Assembly: GCF_004345245.1 (NCBI RefSeq)
Contig: NZ_SLUQ01000012.1
Coordinates: forward strand, 108,582 to 172,581
Source of the DNA: Rhizobium sp. BK251
GTDB lineage: Bacteria; Pseudomonadota; Alphaproteobacteria; Rhizobiales; Rhizobiaceae
DNA length: 64,000 nucleotides
Reading direction: 5' to 3'
The notes under the pieces are model-generated. The model saw only the letters and a list, made by a program, of their open reading frames with translations. It had not been told where the DNA came from and ran no database searches. Positions within the stretch are counted from its first letter, which is position 1, and every line of letters begins with the position of its first letter. The position numbers were made by a program, and so were the translations under genes. Shown here piece after piece: positions 33,382 through 43,799 of the stretch.

Positions 33382-34281
33382 TCAACCGGCCCGGCGGGTT
33401 GGGGCAACGGCCGGTTTCGCCTTGGCCGCGGCAGCAGGCTTTGACGCCTTCTGCCGGGTAGCACCCTTGTTGGCGTTGGCGGCTGTGGGCTTCGATCCCG
33501 CCTTGCCGCCGATGCCGGCGCTCTCGCGCAGGGCCTGGAGCAGATCGCTCTGTTTGGAAACCGCCGGCGCCCTCTTCTTTGGAAGCGACCGACCCTCGAT
33601 CTTGGCCTTCACCAGTTCGGCGACGGCCGCCTCATAGCGGTCGTCGAAGGTGCTGGCATCGAAGCTTCCCTTCTTGGTGCCGATGATATGCTCGGCAAGC
33701 TCCAGCATTTCGCCTTCGATCTTCAGGTCGGGCAGCTCCTCGAAGGCCTCCTGAGAGGAGCGAACTTCGTAGTCGAAGTTCAGCGTCGTGGCGATCAGGC
33801 CCTTGCCGTGCGGCCTGATCAACACGGTGCGCATGCGGCGAAAGAGGACCGTGCGCGCGATCGCCGCGACCTTGGCCTTCTTCATGCCGTCGCGCAAAAG
33901 CACAAAGGCATCGGTGCCCATCTTGTCCGGCGCCAGGTAATAAGGCTTGTCGAAATATACCCCATCGATTTCATTGCAGGGGATGAAGGCGTCGATCTTC
34001 AGCGTCTTGTCGCTATCAGGAACGGCTGCTGCAACCTCGTCCGGCTCAAGGATGATGTACTGGCCGTTTTCGATCTCGTAGCCTTTGACCTGGTCGTCGC
34101 GCTCGACGGGATCGCCGGTCTCGCTATCGACGAACTCGCGCTTGACGCGGTTTCCGGTTTTGCGATTGAGCGTGTTGAAAGCAATGCGCTCGGAGGATGA
34201 AGCCGCGGTGTAGAGGGCCACCGGACAGGCGACCTCTCCGAACTTGATGAAACCCTTCCAATTCGCACGCGGGGCAACCAT
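33382..34281 (-). CDS. ku: Ku protein, second copy (first in operon)
   Basis: A 299-residue Ku protein. The start APRANWKGFIKFGEVACPVALY parallels that of the neighbouring copy, but the C-terminal 60 residues form a longer Lys/Ala-rich tail (KPAAAAKAKPA) of the kind that binds DNA non-specifically. I chose the ATG at 34281, with AGGAG eight bases upstream; the frame is open to 34305. It heads the ku-ku-ligase operon, nine bases before the second ku. Confidence 0.93.
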   Translation of the reverse strand: MVAPRANWKGFIKFGEVACPVALYTAASSSERIAFNTLNRKTGNRVKREFVDSETGDPVERDDQVKGYEIENGQYIILEPDEVAAAVPDSDKTLKIDAFIPCNEIDGVYFDKPYYLAPDKMGTDAFVLLRDGMKKAKVAAIARTVLFRRMRTVLIRPHGKGLIATTLNFDYEVRSSQEAFEELPDLKIEGEMLELAEHIIGTKKGSFDASTFDDRYEAAVAELVKAKIEGRSLPKKRAPAVSKQSDLLQALRESAGIGGKAGSKPTAANANKGATRQKASKPAAAAKAKPAVAPTRRAG

Positions 34282-34313
34282 GACGCAGACTCCTGACACA
34301 ACCAATGCGATTC

Positions 34314-34338
34314 AAGCGAATCGACATGTAATTGTTCC
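34314..34338 (-). promoter_or_regulatory. Possible EcfG-type promoter of the ku operon
   Basis: On the minus strand GGAAC (34338-34334) is followed after 15 bases by CGCTT (34318-34314), 33 bases before the ku start at 34281. The identical GGAAC-N15-CGCTT occurs before ligD. Fit to the EcfG minus 10 is partial. Confidence 0.45.
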
Positions 34339-34478
34339 GAGTCGAAACGAATCATTTTTCAATGACTTAGCCGCCCGCCCCTGCCCGTTTTGCGAGTCAT
34401 CCCTAGGCATCTGATTCACATGCATCTTTTGGTGAAGACGCGCGTTTCTTCCAGCAGCAACCACAAAGGAGTCCTGCC

Positions 34479-34658
34479 GTGAGCAAGCGCGAACTAATCG
34501 ATATCGGGACCGACAAACGTTACGTCCGCCGCGATGAGGCGGGTAAGTTCAAGGAGAGCGTCGACGTATCCCGGTCTCTATCGGCCGATGCCCGGCGTGA
34601 CGCGAAGAATGATGCGAAACCCGGCCAGGGCGACAAGGGCGACCACAAGCGCCGGTAA
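34479..34658 (+). CDS. Very small basic protein upstream of the ExoIII-like gene
   Basis: A 59-residue protein starting at a GTG with AAAGGAG eight bases upstream: it begins MSKRELIDIGTDKRYVRRD and ends DKGDHKRR. It is hydrophilic and highly charged, with coding-like regularity. Its stop is five bases before the GTG start of the nuclease gene, so the two are co-transcribed. Similar small proteins of unknown function occur beside stress genes in rhizobia (from memory). Confidence 0.6.
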   Translation: MSKRELIDIGTDKRYVRRDEAGKFKESVDVSRSLSADARRDAKNDAKPGQGDKGDHKRR

Positions 34659-34663
34659 AAGCG

Positions 34664-35440
34664 GTGAAGCTCGCCACCTACAATGTCAACGGCATCAACG
34701 GCCGCCTGGACGTGCTGCTGCGCTGGCTTGACGAAGCGCAGCCTGATGTCGTCTGCCTGCAGGAGTTGAAGGCGCCGGATGAGAAGTTTCCGCGCCGCGA
34801 GATCGAGCGTGCCGGCTACGGCGCGATCTGGCACGGTCAGAAATCCTGGAATGGCGTTGCGATCCTCTCCCGGGATCAGGAGCCACGCGAGACCAGGCGC
34901 GGACTTCCTGGCGATCCCGATGATAGCCACAGCCGCTACATCGAAGCGGCAATCGACGGAATAGTCATCGGCTGCCTCTATCTCCCGAACGGCAATCCAG
35001 CCCCTGGCCCGAAATTCGATTACAAACTCCGCTGGTTCGAGCGGTTGCACTCCTATGCTGCCGAACTGTTCGAACTCGACGTGCCGGTCGCCCTTGTCGG
35101 CGACTTTAACGTCATGCCGACGGATCTCGATGTCTACGCGCCGGATCGGTGGCGAGACGATGCCCTGTTTCGTCCGGAGGTGCGCGCGGCCTATGCCGAG
35201 CTGATCGTCATGCGCTGGACCGACGCGATCCGTCTGCTGCATCCCGAGGCGCGTATCTATACGTTCTGGAAGTATTTCCGGAATGCCTTCGTGCGCGACG
35301 CCGGCCTGCGCATCGATCATTTCCTGCTTAGCCCTTCCCTGCGTGAACGGCTCCAGATCTGCGGCGTCGATAAGTTCGCCCGCGGCTGGGAGCACACCAG
35401 CGATCATGCGCCAGTCTGGATTGAACTCGATGACGACTAA
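34664..35440 (+). CDS. xthA: Exodeoxyribonuclease III family nuclease
   Basis: A 258-residue EEP-fold nuclease (ExoIII/AP endonuclease). Motifs: ATYNVNGING at the N-terminus, VCLQELKAPD with the metal-binding Glu, LVGDFNVMP with catalytic Asp and Asn, and HTSDHAPVWIEL with the final Asp-His. It cleaves DNA at abasic sites and has 3-prime exonuclease activity. The context (Ku, LigD, SRAP) makes DNA repair its likely role. A GTG start overlaps no strong ribosome site, so it may depend on translation of the small gene just upstream. Confidence 0.93.
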   Translation: MKLATYNVNGINGRLDVLLRWLDEAQPDVVCLQELKAPDEKFPRREIERAGYGAIWHGQKSWNGVAILSRDQEPRETRRGLPGDPDDSHSRYIEAAIDGIVIGCLYLPNGNPAPGPKFDYKLRWFERLHSYAAELFELDVPVALVGDFNVMPTDLDVYAPDRWRDDALFRPEVRAAYAELIVMRWTDAIRLLHPEARIYTFWKYFRNAFVRDAGLRIDHFLLSPSLRERLQICGVDKFARGWEHTSDHAPVWIELDDD

Positions 35441-35477
35441 GTCGTTATCGCTGAAAGCACATGAGGAACGAAACGCC

Positions 35478-35723
35478 ATGGCCGAGCGACAGGATTTCGA
35501 TGCAGCGGACTTCGCGGACGACCTTGCAACAATGACGGATGATGAGCTGTTTGCTCTCATGCAAACGCTCGAACAGGAGAGCGAGGACGTCGCGGTCGAT
35601 GTGCGGGAGACAAGCGACGTGTTCGCCAAGATCGCGCTCGTCGAGACCGCGATCGAAGATCGCTTTGCCGGTCAGTTGCTGGCACCTTACAAGGAATGGC
35701 AACAACGGCGAACCACGGTTTGA
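35478..35723 (+). CDS. Small acidic hypothetical protein
   Basis: An 81-residue acidic, helical protein (TMTDDELFALMQTLEQESEDVAVDV) with GAGGAA before the ATG at 35478. It is 37 bases after the nuclease gene and 12 bases before the next small gene, forming a run of small genes on the same strand. Function unknown. Confidence 0.6.
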   Translation: MAERQDFDAADFADDLATMTDDELFALMQTLEQESEDVAVDVRETSDVFAKIALVETAIEDRFAGQLLAPYKEWQQRRTTV

Positions 35724-35735
35724 AACGGGCGGTCC

Positions 35736-35981
35736 ATGACCAACGATCCTGACACCTCCGAACGACTGTTCAAACAACTCGACGATCTCGTGGCCGATGT
35801 CATCGATCAGTTTGCCAGCGAGGGACATGGGACGGCCGTGGTGATCGAGACGCTTCAGGACGTGCTGGCAAAGCGCCAGCTTGCTTATGATCGGGACCCC
35901 GACCCAGAGGAAGACTCAATTGATGAGCCCTCTAATGACTGGCCAGCTGCCGATCGACCGCGTCCCGACCAGAAGGGATGA
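35736..35981 (+). CDS. Small acidic hypothetical protein
   Basis: An 81-residue protein; the N-terminal 50 residues (LFKQLDDLVADVIDQFASEGHG, then VVIETLQDVLAKRQLAYD) look like two helices, and the C-terminus is a disordered acidic Pro-rich tail. Part of the small-gene run after the ExoIII-like gene. Function unknown. Confidence 0.6.
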   Translation: MTNDPDTSERLFKQLDDLVADVIDQFASEGHGTAVVIETLQDVLAKRQLAYDRDPDPEEDSIDEPSNDWPAADRPRPDQKG

Positions 35982-35985
35982 CCGC

Positions 35986-36246
35986 ATGCTCGACACCGAA
36001 CACCTCAACGCAAGCGAAACAGTCAAAGCCCTCACCCGGGCGCAGCGCGAAGCGCTTGCGGCCATCGGCTTTTTCCGCCGGCAGCGCAAAGCCGGCAGGG
36101 GCTGGCTGGTCGGCGACAAGCGGCTCTCCGAAAAAGTTATCGAGCGCTTGGAGCAGATGCAGCTTGTCGAAGAGAGCTTCCTCGGTGGCGAGCCGAGGTT
36201 GCAGCTTACGATCGTCGGTCAGGCGATTGAGGCGAAGATGCAGTGA
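35986..36246 (+). CDS. Small winged-helix-like hypothetical protein
   Basis: An 86-residue protein: LTRAQREALAAIGFFRRQRKAGRGWLVGDKRLSEKVIERLEQMQLVEES, then a short hairpin (EPRLQLTIVGQAI). The pattern of helices and a terminal beta wing suggests a small winged-helix fold. It starts five bases after the preceding gene with AGAAGGG as ribosome site. Function unknown. Confidence 0.6.
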   Translation: MLDTEHLNASETVKALTRAQREALAAIGFFRRQRKAGRGWLVGDKRLSEKVIERLEQMQLVEESFLGGEPRLQLTIVGQAIEAKMQ

Positions 36247-36266
36247 TCTAACGCACCGCTCCTGTA

Positions 36267-37174
36267 CTAGCCCATCTCGCGCAGTTCGCGCGTTGCACTC
36301 GCGAACACGGTCGGGACTTCCTGCGGCACGTTGTGACCGACACGCGGCAGCATGCGACGGGTGTGTGGCCCCGTGAAATGCTTGGCCTCCTCGTCCTGTG
36401 ATGGGGGAGGATCGACGCCGTCGTCTGCACCGAGCAGCACGATGGTCGGAACCGAGATCGGCGGCTGCTTCGCCAATAGCGCTTCGAGGGGCGCGTAAGC
36501 GGGATCACCCGGCACCACGCCGTAACGGTGCCGGTACGAATGAATCACCACGTCAACATAGTCAGGGTTATCAAAGGAAGCCGCGCTTTGCTCGAATGCG
36601 TCCGCATCGAAATGCCAAGATGGCGACCATGTCTGCCAGAGAAGCCGGCTATCTCGCTTCGCTTTTGCTCAAGGCCCTTCCGCCCTCGATCGGTATGGAA
36701 ATAGTACTGGTACCAGTCCCGCGCCTCCTGATCCGGCGAACCCGGATTCGCGGCGCCGGCGATATCCTGGATGTTATAGGTAGCCCCGGCGCTGACCAGC
36801 CCCAACACCCTTTCCGCCCGTAAGGCGGCAACGATGCAGGCAGCACGTCCGCCCCAGTCGTATCCTGCGAGGATCGCCTTTTCGATCAACAGACTGTCCA
36901 TCAATGCCAACAGATCCGCCCCAAGCGCCGCCTGCTCCCCGGAGCGCATCGTGTTTGAAGACAGAAACCGGGTTTGACCATAGCCGCGCAGGAACGGCAC
37001 GATGCAACGATGGCCAGAGCCGGCTAGCCGAGCCGCGACCTCGTCATAGGCGTGAGCATCATAGGGAAAGCCATGAAGCAGGATCGTCGGAACGCCATCC
37101 GCGGAACCTGAATCGTAATACGCAATATTCAGGACCCCCGCGGAGACATGTTTCAAAGTTGGTGCTTGCGCCAT
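36267..37174 (-). pseudogene. Alpha/beta hydrolase (epoxide hydrolase/dehalogenase type), frameshifted
   Basis: Two frames make one protein of about 300 residues. The N-terminal frame (ATG at 37174, GAGG upstream) has the oxyanion motif LLHGFPYD and the nucleophile elbow AGYDWGGRA (Asp nucleophile), then runs into non-homologous text after RSEIAG. The other frame continues with LWQTWSPSWHFDADAF, DNPDYVDVVIHSYRHR and the catalytic C-terminus GADDGVDP and RVGHNVPQE. The switch lies near 36640-36660 and needs a single small indel. It follows the SDR gene by 23 bases, so it would be in the same EcfG-driven operon. Confidence 0.8.
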
Positions 37175-37197
37175 GGACAACCTCGAAGTTGGTTCGA

Positions 37198-38091
37198 TCA
37201 AGCGACGCCCTTACCGCCGGTGACACCGTAGACCTCGCCGTTGATGAAGCTCGCTTCCTGCGAGGCGAGGAGGACGAAGACCGGAGCGAGCTCGACCGGC
37301 TGGCCGGGGCGACCGAAATCGCTGTCCTTGCCGAAGTTCTTGACCTTCTCGTCCGGCTGGCCACCGCTTGGCTGCAGAACCGTCCAAACCGGACCGGGCG
37401 CGACGACATTGGCGCGAATGCCGCGCTCGATCAGTTGCTTGGCGAGCGCCTTGGTGTAAGCGACGATACCTGCCTTGGTGGTGGCATAATCGAGCAGGAT
37501 CGGCGACGGCTGATAGGCCTGGATGGAGGCAGTCGTTATCACGGCGGAACCCGCCGGCATATGCGGTACAGCGGCTTGAGCGATCCAGTGCAGCGCATAG
37601 AGATTGGTCTTCATCGTCTTGTCGAAATCTTCGGTCGACAACTCTTCGATCGTCTCGCGATATTGCTGCCGGCCGGCATTGACAACGAGGATGTCGATAC
37701 CGCCAAGGCCAGACACAGCTTTCTCGACCAGTTCGCGGCACCAAGTTTCGTCTTTGATGTCGCCGGGGAGCGCGACGGCCTTGCGCCCCTCGGCTTCGAT
37801 CAAGTCAATGACCTCCTTGGCATCCGCTTCTTCGTCCGGGAGGTAAGCGATGCCGACATCGGCGCCCTCGCGAGCAAAAGCGATAGCGGCGGCGCGGCCG
37901 ATACCCGAATCTCCACCAGTGATGAGCGCCTTGCGGCCAGTGAGCCTTCCCGATCCGCGATAGCTTTGTTCACCATGATCCGGGATTGGATCCATCTTAC
38001 GGGCAAGGCCGGGCGCCGGCTGCGGTTGGTCCGGAAAAGGCGGCGCCGGATAAAGCTTGCGAGGATCGTTCAAGGACGTTTTGTCGTTCAT
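37198..38091 (-). CDS. General-stress-type SDR oxidoreductase
   Basis: A 297-residue SDR of the long N-terminal type (like Bacillus YdaD/YhxD general stress proteins). The N-terminal 50 residues are Pro-rich (YPAPPFPDQPQPAPG), the cofactor motif is TGGDSGIG, NAGRQ, then TTASIQAY and YATTK with the catalytic Tyr and Lys, and the C-terminus ends VTGGKGVA. I chose the ATG at 38091; the frame is open to 38130. A perfect EcfG-type promoter lies 47 bases upstream, consistent with stress induction. Confidence 0.88.
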   Translation of the reverse strand: MNDKTSLNDPRKLYPAPPFPDQPQPAPGLARKMDPIPDHGEQSYRGSGRLTGRKALITGGDSGIGRAAAIAFAREGADVGIAYLPDEEADAKEVIDLIEAEGRKAVALPGDIKDETWCRELVEKAVSGLGGIDILVVNAGRQQYRETIEELSTEDFDKTMKTNLYALHWIAQAAVPHMPAGSAVITTASIQAYQPSPILLDYATTKAGIVAYTKALAKQLIERGIRANVVAPGPVWTVLQPSGGQPDEKVKNFGKDSDFGRPGQPVELAPVFVLLASQEASFINGEVYGVTGGKGVA

Positions 38092-38137
38092 GGTGACACC
38101 CAATGGTTTCGCGGTTGCGTGGAAATGCATGTCTGCG

Positions 38138-38162
38138 AACGCCCGCTTCCCCCCATTGTTCC
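38138..38162 (-). promoter_or_regulatory. EcfG/RpoE2-type promoter, perfect GGAAC-N16-CGTT
   Basis: On the minus strand GGAAC (38162-38158) and CGTT (38141-38138) are separated by exactly 16 bases, 47 bases before the SDR start at 38091. This is an exact match to the general stress sigma factor consensus. Confidence 0.8.
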
Positions 38163-38597
38163 TGGAAGCCTGCTGCCCGAATGGATTTTCTGAGCCGTTA
38201 CGCTCAGTCCTGGCTTCGACAAAGGCGGAATGTCATGTCCGCATAGACAAGCAGGAACCTACAGGCTGCCAAATTGGCGAAAAACTGTGAAGACCGGAGC
38301 GTTTAAGCAAGGAGGCCGAAGACCGAGCGTGCCTGCTAGGCGGCGAGCAAATGCAGTAAATCCGGAGTAGCGGAAGTCGGCACGTACCCAGCCCATCATC
38401 AACAGACACTGGATTTCGGCGCGGGGTCATAAGGCGCCAGAGTGCGGTCGGGCCGGTACAAGCGGCGACAGTATCAGGAGTAACCAGGAAGCGAAAACAC
38501 CACGTGGAAGGATGGAAAGTGGAGTGGCGCGCCTGCACCCGGAGCACCTCCTCGAGCCAATTCTTCTACGATCTTATACGTTCGAAGGATCCAAAGG
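38163..38597. other. Intergenic region between divergent stress promoters
   Basis: About 435 bases with no convincing gene on either strand; a 104-codon minus-strand frame here (38233-38547) has no ribosome site and a composition unlike the neighbours. The region separates two divergent EcfG-like promoters. Confidence 0.5.
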
Positions 38598-38622
38598 GGA
38601 ACTTCGACGCGCCATGGGTGTT
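38598..38622 (+). promoter_or_regulatory. EcfG/RpoE2-type promoter, GGAAC-N16-TGTT
   Basis: GGAAC (38598-38602) and TGTT (38619-38622) are 16 bases apart, 42 bases before the DUF892 start at 38664. One mismatch to the consensus. Confidence 0.65.
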
Positions 38623-38663
38623 ATTCGGGTCCCCACTCTCGAAATTGTGATCGGAGCCCAACC

Positions 38664-39170
38664 ATGGCCACTGAAAAGACCTTGAATGACCTTTTCCTCG
38701 ACACTCTGAAAGACATCTACTTCGCCGAAAAGCAGATCCTGAAGGCTCTGCCGAAGATGGCCCGCGCTGCCCAGTCCGAAGAAGGCAAGGCCGGTTTCCT
38801 GCAGCATCGCGACGAGACCCAGGGCCAGATCGAACGCCTCGAACAGATCTTCGAGCTCATCGGCAAGCCGGCGCGCGGCAAGACCTGCGAAGCGATCCAG
38901 GGCATTCTCGCTGAGGGCGAGGAAATCATGGAGGAGTACAAGGGCACTGCGGCGCTCGACGCGGGCCTTATCTCCTCTGCGCAGGCGGTCGAACATTATG
39001 AGATCGCTCGCTACGGTACGCTGAAGTCCTGGGCCAAGCAGCTCGGCCTCAAGGATGCCATTCCGCTCCTGGATGCTACGCTCCAGGAAGAGATTGCCAC
39101 CGACCAGAAGCTAACCGCCCTTGGTGAAGCCTCCGCAAACCCGAAGGGTTCGCAGAGGAAAGCCAGCTAA
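38664..39170 (+). CDS. DUF892/YciF-like ferritin-like protein
   Basis: A 168-residue four-helix protein of the YciE/YciF (DUF892) family. LNDLFLDTLKDIYFAEKQILKALPKMA is the family start; HRDETQGQIERLEQIFELIG and AQAVEHYEIARYGTLKSWA carry the Glu and His residues of a ferritin-like di-iron site. These proteins are general stress proteins in Rhizobiales. An EcfG-type promoter precedes it and a strong terminator follows. Confidence 0.92.
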   Translation: MATEKTLNDLFLDTLKDIYFAEKQILKALPKMARAAQSEEGKAGFLQHRDETQGQIERLEQIFELIGKPARGKTCEAIQGILAEGEEIMEEYKGTAALDAGLISSAQAVEHYEIARYGTLKSWAKQLGLKDAIPLLDATLQEEIATDQKLTALGEASANPKGSQRKAS

Positions 39171-39191
39171 AACATCCGTTGTCACTCACCA

Positions 39192-39217
39192 GGCCGCCCT
39201 TCGAGGCGGCCTTTTTG
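39192..39217 (+). terminator. Rho-independent terminator
   Basis: GGCCGCC-CTTCGA-GGCGGCC followed by TTTTTG is a classical intrinsic terminator, 21 bases after the DUF892 stop. It separates that gene from katE. Confidence 0.85.
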
Positions 39218-39260
39218 CTTTTCGGTCTGCTGACCCTTCTCCATTCACCAGGAGCCACAC

Positions 39261-41408
<2,148 letters not shown>

Positions 41409-41418
41409 CATTGAAACA

Positions 41419-41442
41419 GTGCGTGGGAGCAATTCCACGCGC
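41419..41442 (+). terminator. Hairpin after katE
   Basis: GTGCGTGG and CCACGCGC pair around an eight-base loop, about 11 bases after the katE stop. No long T tract follows; weak terminator candidate. Confidence 0.4.
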
Positions 41443-41523
41443 TTTCACCTCTCCGATCACCTTTCAATGCTACAAAACGCCTCGGCAGCACGCACGCTCG
41501 GAGCCGGTACCCATGGTTGACAC

Positions 41524-42546
41524 CTAGCCGGGCCGTATTTCGAGCGTGACCGCCAGGCTGTCGTCTCGCCAATCGCGGGTAATCGAGCCTCGAAGTTGTT
41601 TTTCGATAAGCGCTCCAACGATAATGGTTCCGAAGCCTTTGATTAGCTCCTGCGGCCTGGGAGCACCCCCACTTTCGGTCCATATCATGATGAGGCGACC
41701 GTCCTCCGGGCTTGGCTCCCACGCTATCGCGAGACGTCCGTGACCGTGCCGTGACAGAGCTCCATGGGTTACGGCGTTTACGGCGAGCTCGTGGATGACC
41801 AGCGACAGCGGCTGGACGGCTTCGGGAACAACGAGATACTCTGGTTCACTCATTGTGATGTGGCTGTTTGGATAGCGTGAGATCTGCGCCTCGATGACAT
41901 TTCGTATGTCGATCGCCTTCCAGGAGTTCTCGGACAGCAGCGCGTGCGCCCGCGCCAGCGATTGAACACGCTCCTGTACGGCGGAGGCGTAGGCCGCAGG
42001 ATTATCAGCGTTGCTGAGCCGCACGATACTGTCGACGATCGCGAGAACATTTTTGGCTCGATGGTCGACTTCCATCAGCAGCCGATGTTCAGAGGCTTCC
42101 AGCGCTTGGACTTTTCGGTACTTCGTCACGTCGATCTGAGACGCGAAGAAATAAGCGACTTCTCCGTCGTCGTCGAGGATAGGGCTAACGTGGAGCTGGT
42201 TCCAAAACGAAGACCCGTCCTTCTTGTAATTCAGAAGCTCTACATCCACGCCCTTGCCGGCCGTCAACGCGTAACGGACTTCGGCCACTGCAGCAGGCGA
42301 GGTCCCCGTCCCTTGCAGGAACCTGCAGTTTCGACCGACGATCTCGTCCGCTGCATAACCTGTCAGATCGAGGAATGCCTGGTTGGCGAGAACGATCGGA
42401 TATTCGGGTTGTCTTGCGTCGGCAACGACCATCGGCATCCTGGTGCGCTCGAACGCTGCCGCGCTAAGCTCCTTGTGATCCCGCTGGCCCGTAGGGGATG
42501 CGACGGTCGGCTGATCACCGTGGACCGGGGTCTCTGATACTGCCAA
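41524..42546 (-). CDS. LOV-domain HWE histidine kinase (blue-light photoreceptor kinase)
   Basis: A 340-residue kinase. Residues about 35-145 form a PAS domain with the LOV signature GRNCRFLQG at 71-79; Cys74 is the residue that forms the flavin-cysteinyl adduct in blue light. LLNYKKDGSSFWNQLHVSPI and the following FFASQIDVT complete the LOV core. Residues 153-340 are an HWE kinase: His162 in MEVDHRAKN is the phospho-acceptor, HELAVNAVTHGALS is the N box and WTESGG carries the WE motif. LOV-HWE kinases of Brucella and Rhizobium feed the PhyR general stress pathway. The start is a TTG with GAGG upstream. Confidence 0.9.
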   Translation of the reverse strand: MAVSETPVHGDQPTVASPTGQRDHKELSAAAFERTRMPMVVADARQPEYPIVLANQAFLDLTGYAADEIVGRNCRFLQGTGTSPAAVAEVRYALTAGKGVDVELLNYKKDGSSFWNQLHVSPILDDDGEVAYFFASQIDVTKYRKVQALEASEHRLLMEVDHRAKNVLAIVDSIVRLSNADNPAAYASAVQERVQSLARAHALLSENSWKAIDIRNVIEAQISRYPNSHITMSEPEYLVVPEAVQPLSLVIHELAVNAVTHGALSRHGHGRLAIAWEPSPEDGRLIMIWTESGGAPRPQELIKGFGTIIVGALIEKQLRGSITRDWRDDSLAVTLEIRPG

Positions 42547-42670
42547 CTGCTTACCTCATTGTCTCGGTGAGCAGGTAACATCTTTGTCGGGTAAAGGTTT
42601 CACTGTGCAGATGAATGGCGATCCGGCTTGGGAATAGCTGACGCCGTAATATGCCCGCTGCACGCCGACC

Positions 42671-43255
42671 TCATGCCGCGCTGTTTAGTTCGCGGAAGGT
42701 GATCGAATAACGAAGCTGATCGACCGGTGGGATAGAATGCTCCCAAAGGGTCCTGGCCTCGCCGGCCATCACATAGGCCGATCCTGGTTCGACTATGACC
42801 GAGCTGCGCTGCCACTTGCCGCCCTGGCGCCGCCTTAGTCTGAACGTGCAGGGTGAGAGAAGCGAAATACCGACCACGCGACCGAAGACGAATTTGTCTT
42901 TGTGCCAACCGATCGGAGCGCCGGGACCATATTCGGTCACCAAGGCCTGTTCCAACCGGTTGGGGTCGATTCCAGCGAAACTGCCTGCCATCGCGCGGAC
43001 GGGAAAAAGAAACGGCGGGATGTCTTCGCCTTTTCGGACACGCTCCGTATCGAAGTCGTATTTCCAGCCATACGAAACTGTCCTGCGTTTGCCCTCGAAA
43101 CCGTGGAAGTCGAAAGCTTTAAACGGCAGCCCAGGCATCTTTTCGAGAAGCGCCTGCTGCAGATCGTCGGGGACGACATCGGGTGCATAGCGAAAACCGT
43201 CCGGAAGTGCCGGCTCGATCGCGCCGAAGAGGTCATGCTGTTCCATCTCGCTCAT
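42671..43255 (-). CDS. alkB: AlkB-like 2-oxoglutarate/Fe(II) dioxygenase
   Basis: A 194-residue AlkB-family dioxygenase, expected to repair alkylated bases oxidatively. The iron ligands are His118 and Asp120 in GWHKDKF and His173 in LWEHSIP; Arg182 and Arg188 in RYSITFR bind 2-oxoglutarate. The N-terminus (LFGAIEPALPDGFRYAPDV) matches the bacterial ALKBH-type proteins more than E. coli AlkB. It forms a short minus-strand run with the next small genes. Confidence 0.9.
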   Translation of the reverse strand: MSEMEQHDLFGAIEPALPDGFRYAPDVVPDDLQQALLEKMPGLPFKAFDFHGFEGKRRTVSYGWKYDFDTERVRKGEDIPPFLFPVRAMAGSFAGIDPNRLEQALVTEYGPGAPIGWHKDKFVFGRVVGISLLSPCTFRLRRRQGGKWQRSSVIVEPGSAYVMAGEARTLWEHSIPPVDQLRYSITFRELNSAA

Positions 43256-43281
43256 ATCTGGTTCTCAAGCTACCTGTCGTC

Positions 43282-43476
43282 TCAATGCACGCTCGGCGTT
43301 TTCATCACGGTCGCAAAGTCCTCGGCGACCAGTTCGCTGACCGCAATCAGGATTTCTTCGCGCGAGAAACCCGCCCGCAGCGCATCCCGGATCAAATCCT
43401 GCAATTCGGGTTCGATGACGTCACGACAATCCTCCAGGCGCTCTTCGGAAATTGTTATGCTGGTAAGCTCTTCCAT
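43282..43476 (-). CDS. Small acidic hypothetical protein
   Basis: A 64-residue acidic helical protein (EERLEDCRDVIEPELQDLIRDALRAGF, then EEILIAVSELVAEDF). GAAGGG lies seven bases before the ATG. It sits 26 bases upstream of alkB on the same strand. Function unknown. Confidence 0.6.
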   Translation of the reverse strand: MEELTSITISEERLEDCRDVIEPELQDLIRDALRAGFSREEILIAVSELVAEDFATVMKTPSVH

Positions 43477-43530
43477 CTTTTACCCTTCACGGAATCCCGC
43501 TCCGCCCATGGCAGAGCGATTTCGAATGTA

Positions 43531-43767
43531 CTAACGCACGGAGGCTTTCCGCTTTGGCGCGGCGATCAGGCCTTCGCGCTGGATCTTCTTACGTGCGGCC
43601 TTTCGGTGGCGGCTGATTGCGTGCGCCTTTTCCCGCACGCGCCGTTCAGACGGCTTTTCGTAAGCGCGCCGTTCCTTCATTTCTCGAAACAGCCCTTCGC
43701 GCTGCATCTTCTTCTTCAGCACTCTGAGGGCCTGGTCGACATTGTTGTCTCTGACGAGCACTTGCAT
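43531..43767 (-). CDS. rpsU: Ribosomal protein S21
   Basis: A 78-residue S21 protein: VLVRDNNVDQALRVLKKKMQREGLFREMK is the family signature, followed by a Lys/Arg-rich C-terminus. S21 binds the 30S subunit and helps base-pairing with the ribosome site. Rhizobia often carry several S21 genes, and extra copies are linked to stress. AGGAGAA precedes the start. Confidence 0.95.
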   Translation of the reverse strand: MQVLVRDNNVDQALRVLKKKMQREGLFREMKERRAYEKPSERRVREKAHAISRHRKAARKKIQREGLIAAPKRKASVR

Positions 43768-43799
43768 CGAATTCTCCTTTTTGATCCAGCCTTCTCCCG

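Noticed and set aside
35471..35500. GGAAC upstream of the small gene at 35478
   Set aside because: The minus 10 position reads GCGA, and the GGAAC is part of the ribosome site region, too close to the start codon.
34520..35629. Minus-strand open frame of 369 codons
   Set aside because: Antisense to the ExoIII-like gene, which has all catalytic motifs.
36904..38193. Long plus-strand open frame (429 codons)
   Set aside because: It is antisense to the alpha/beta hydrolase and SDR genes, which have clear motifs; GC-rich alphaproteobacterial genes commonly leave long open antisense frames.
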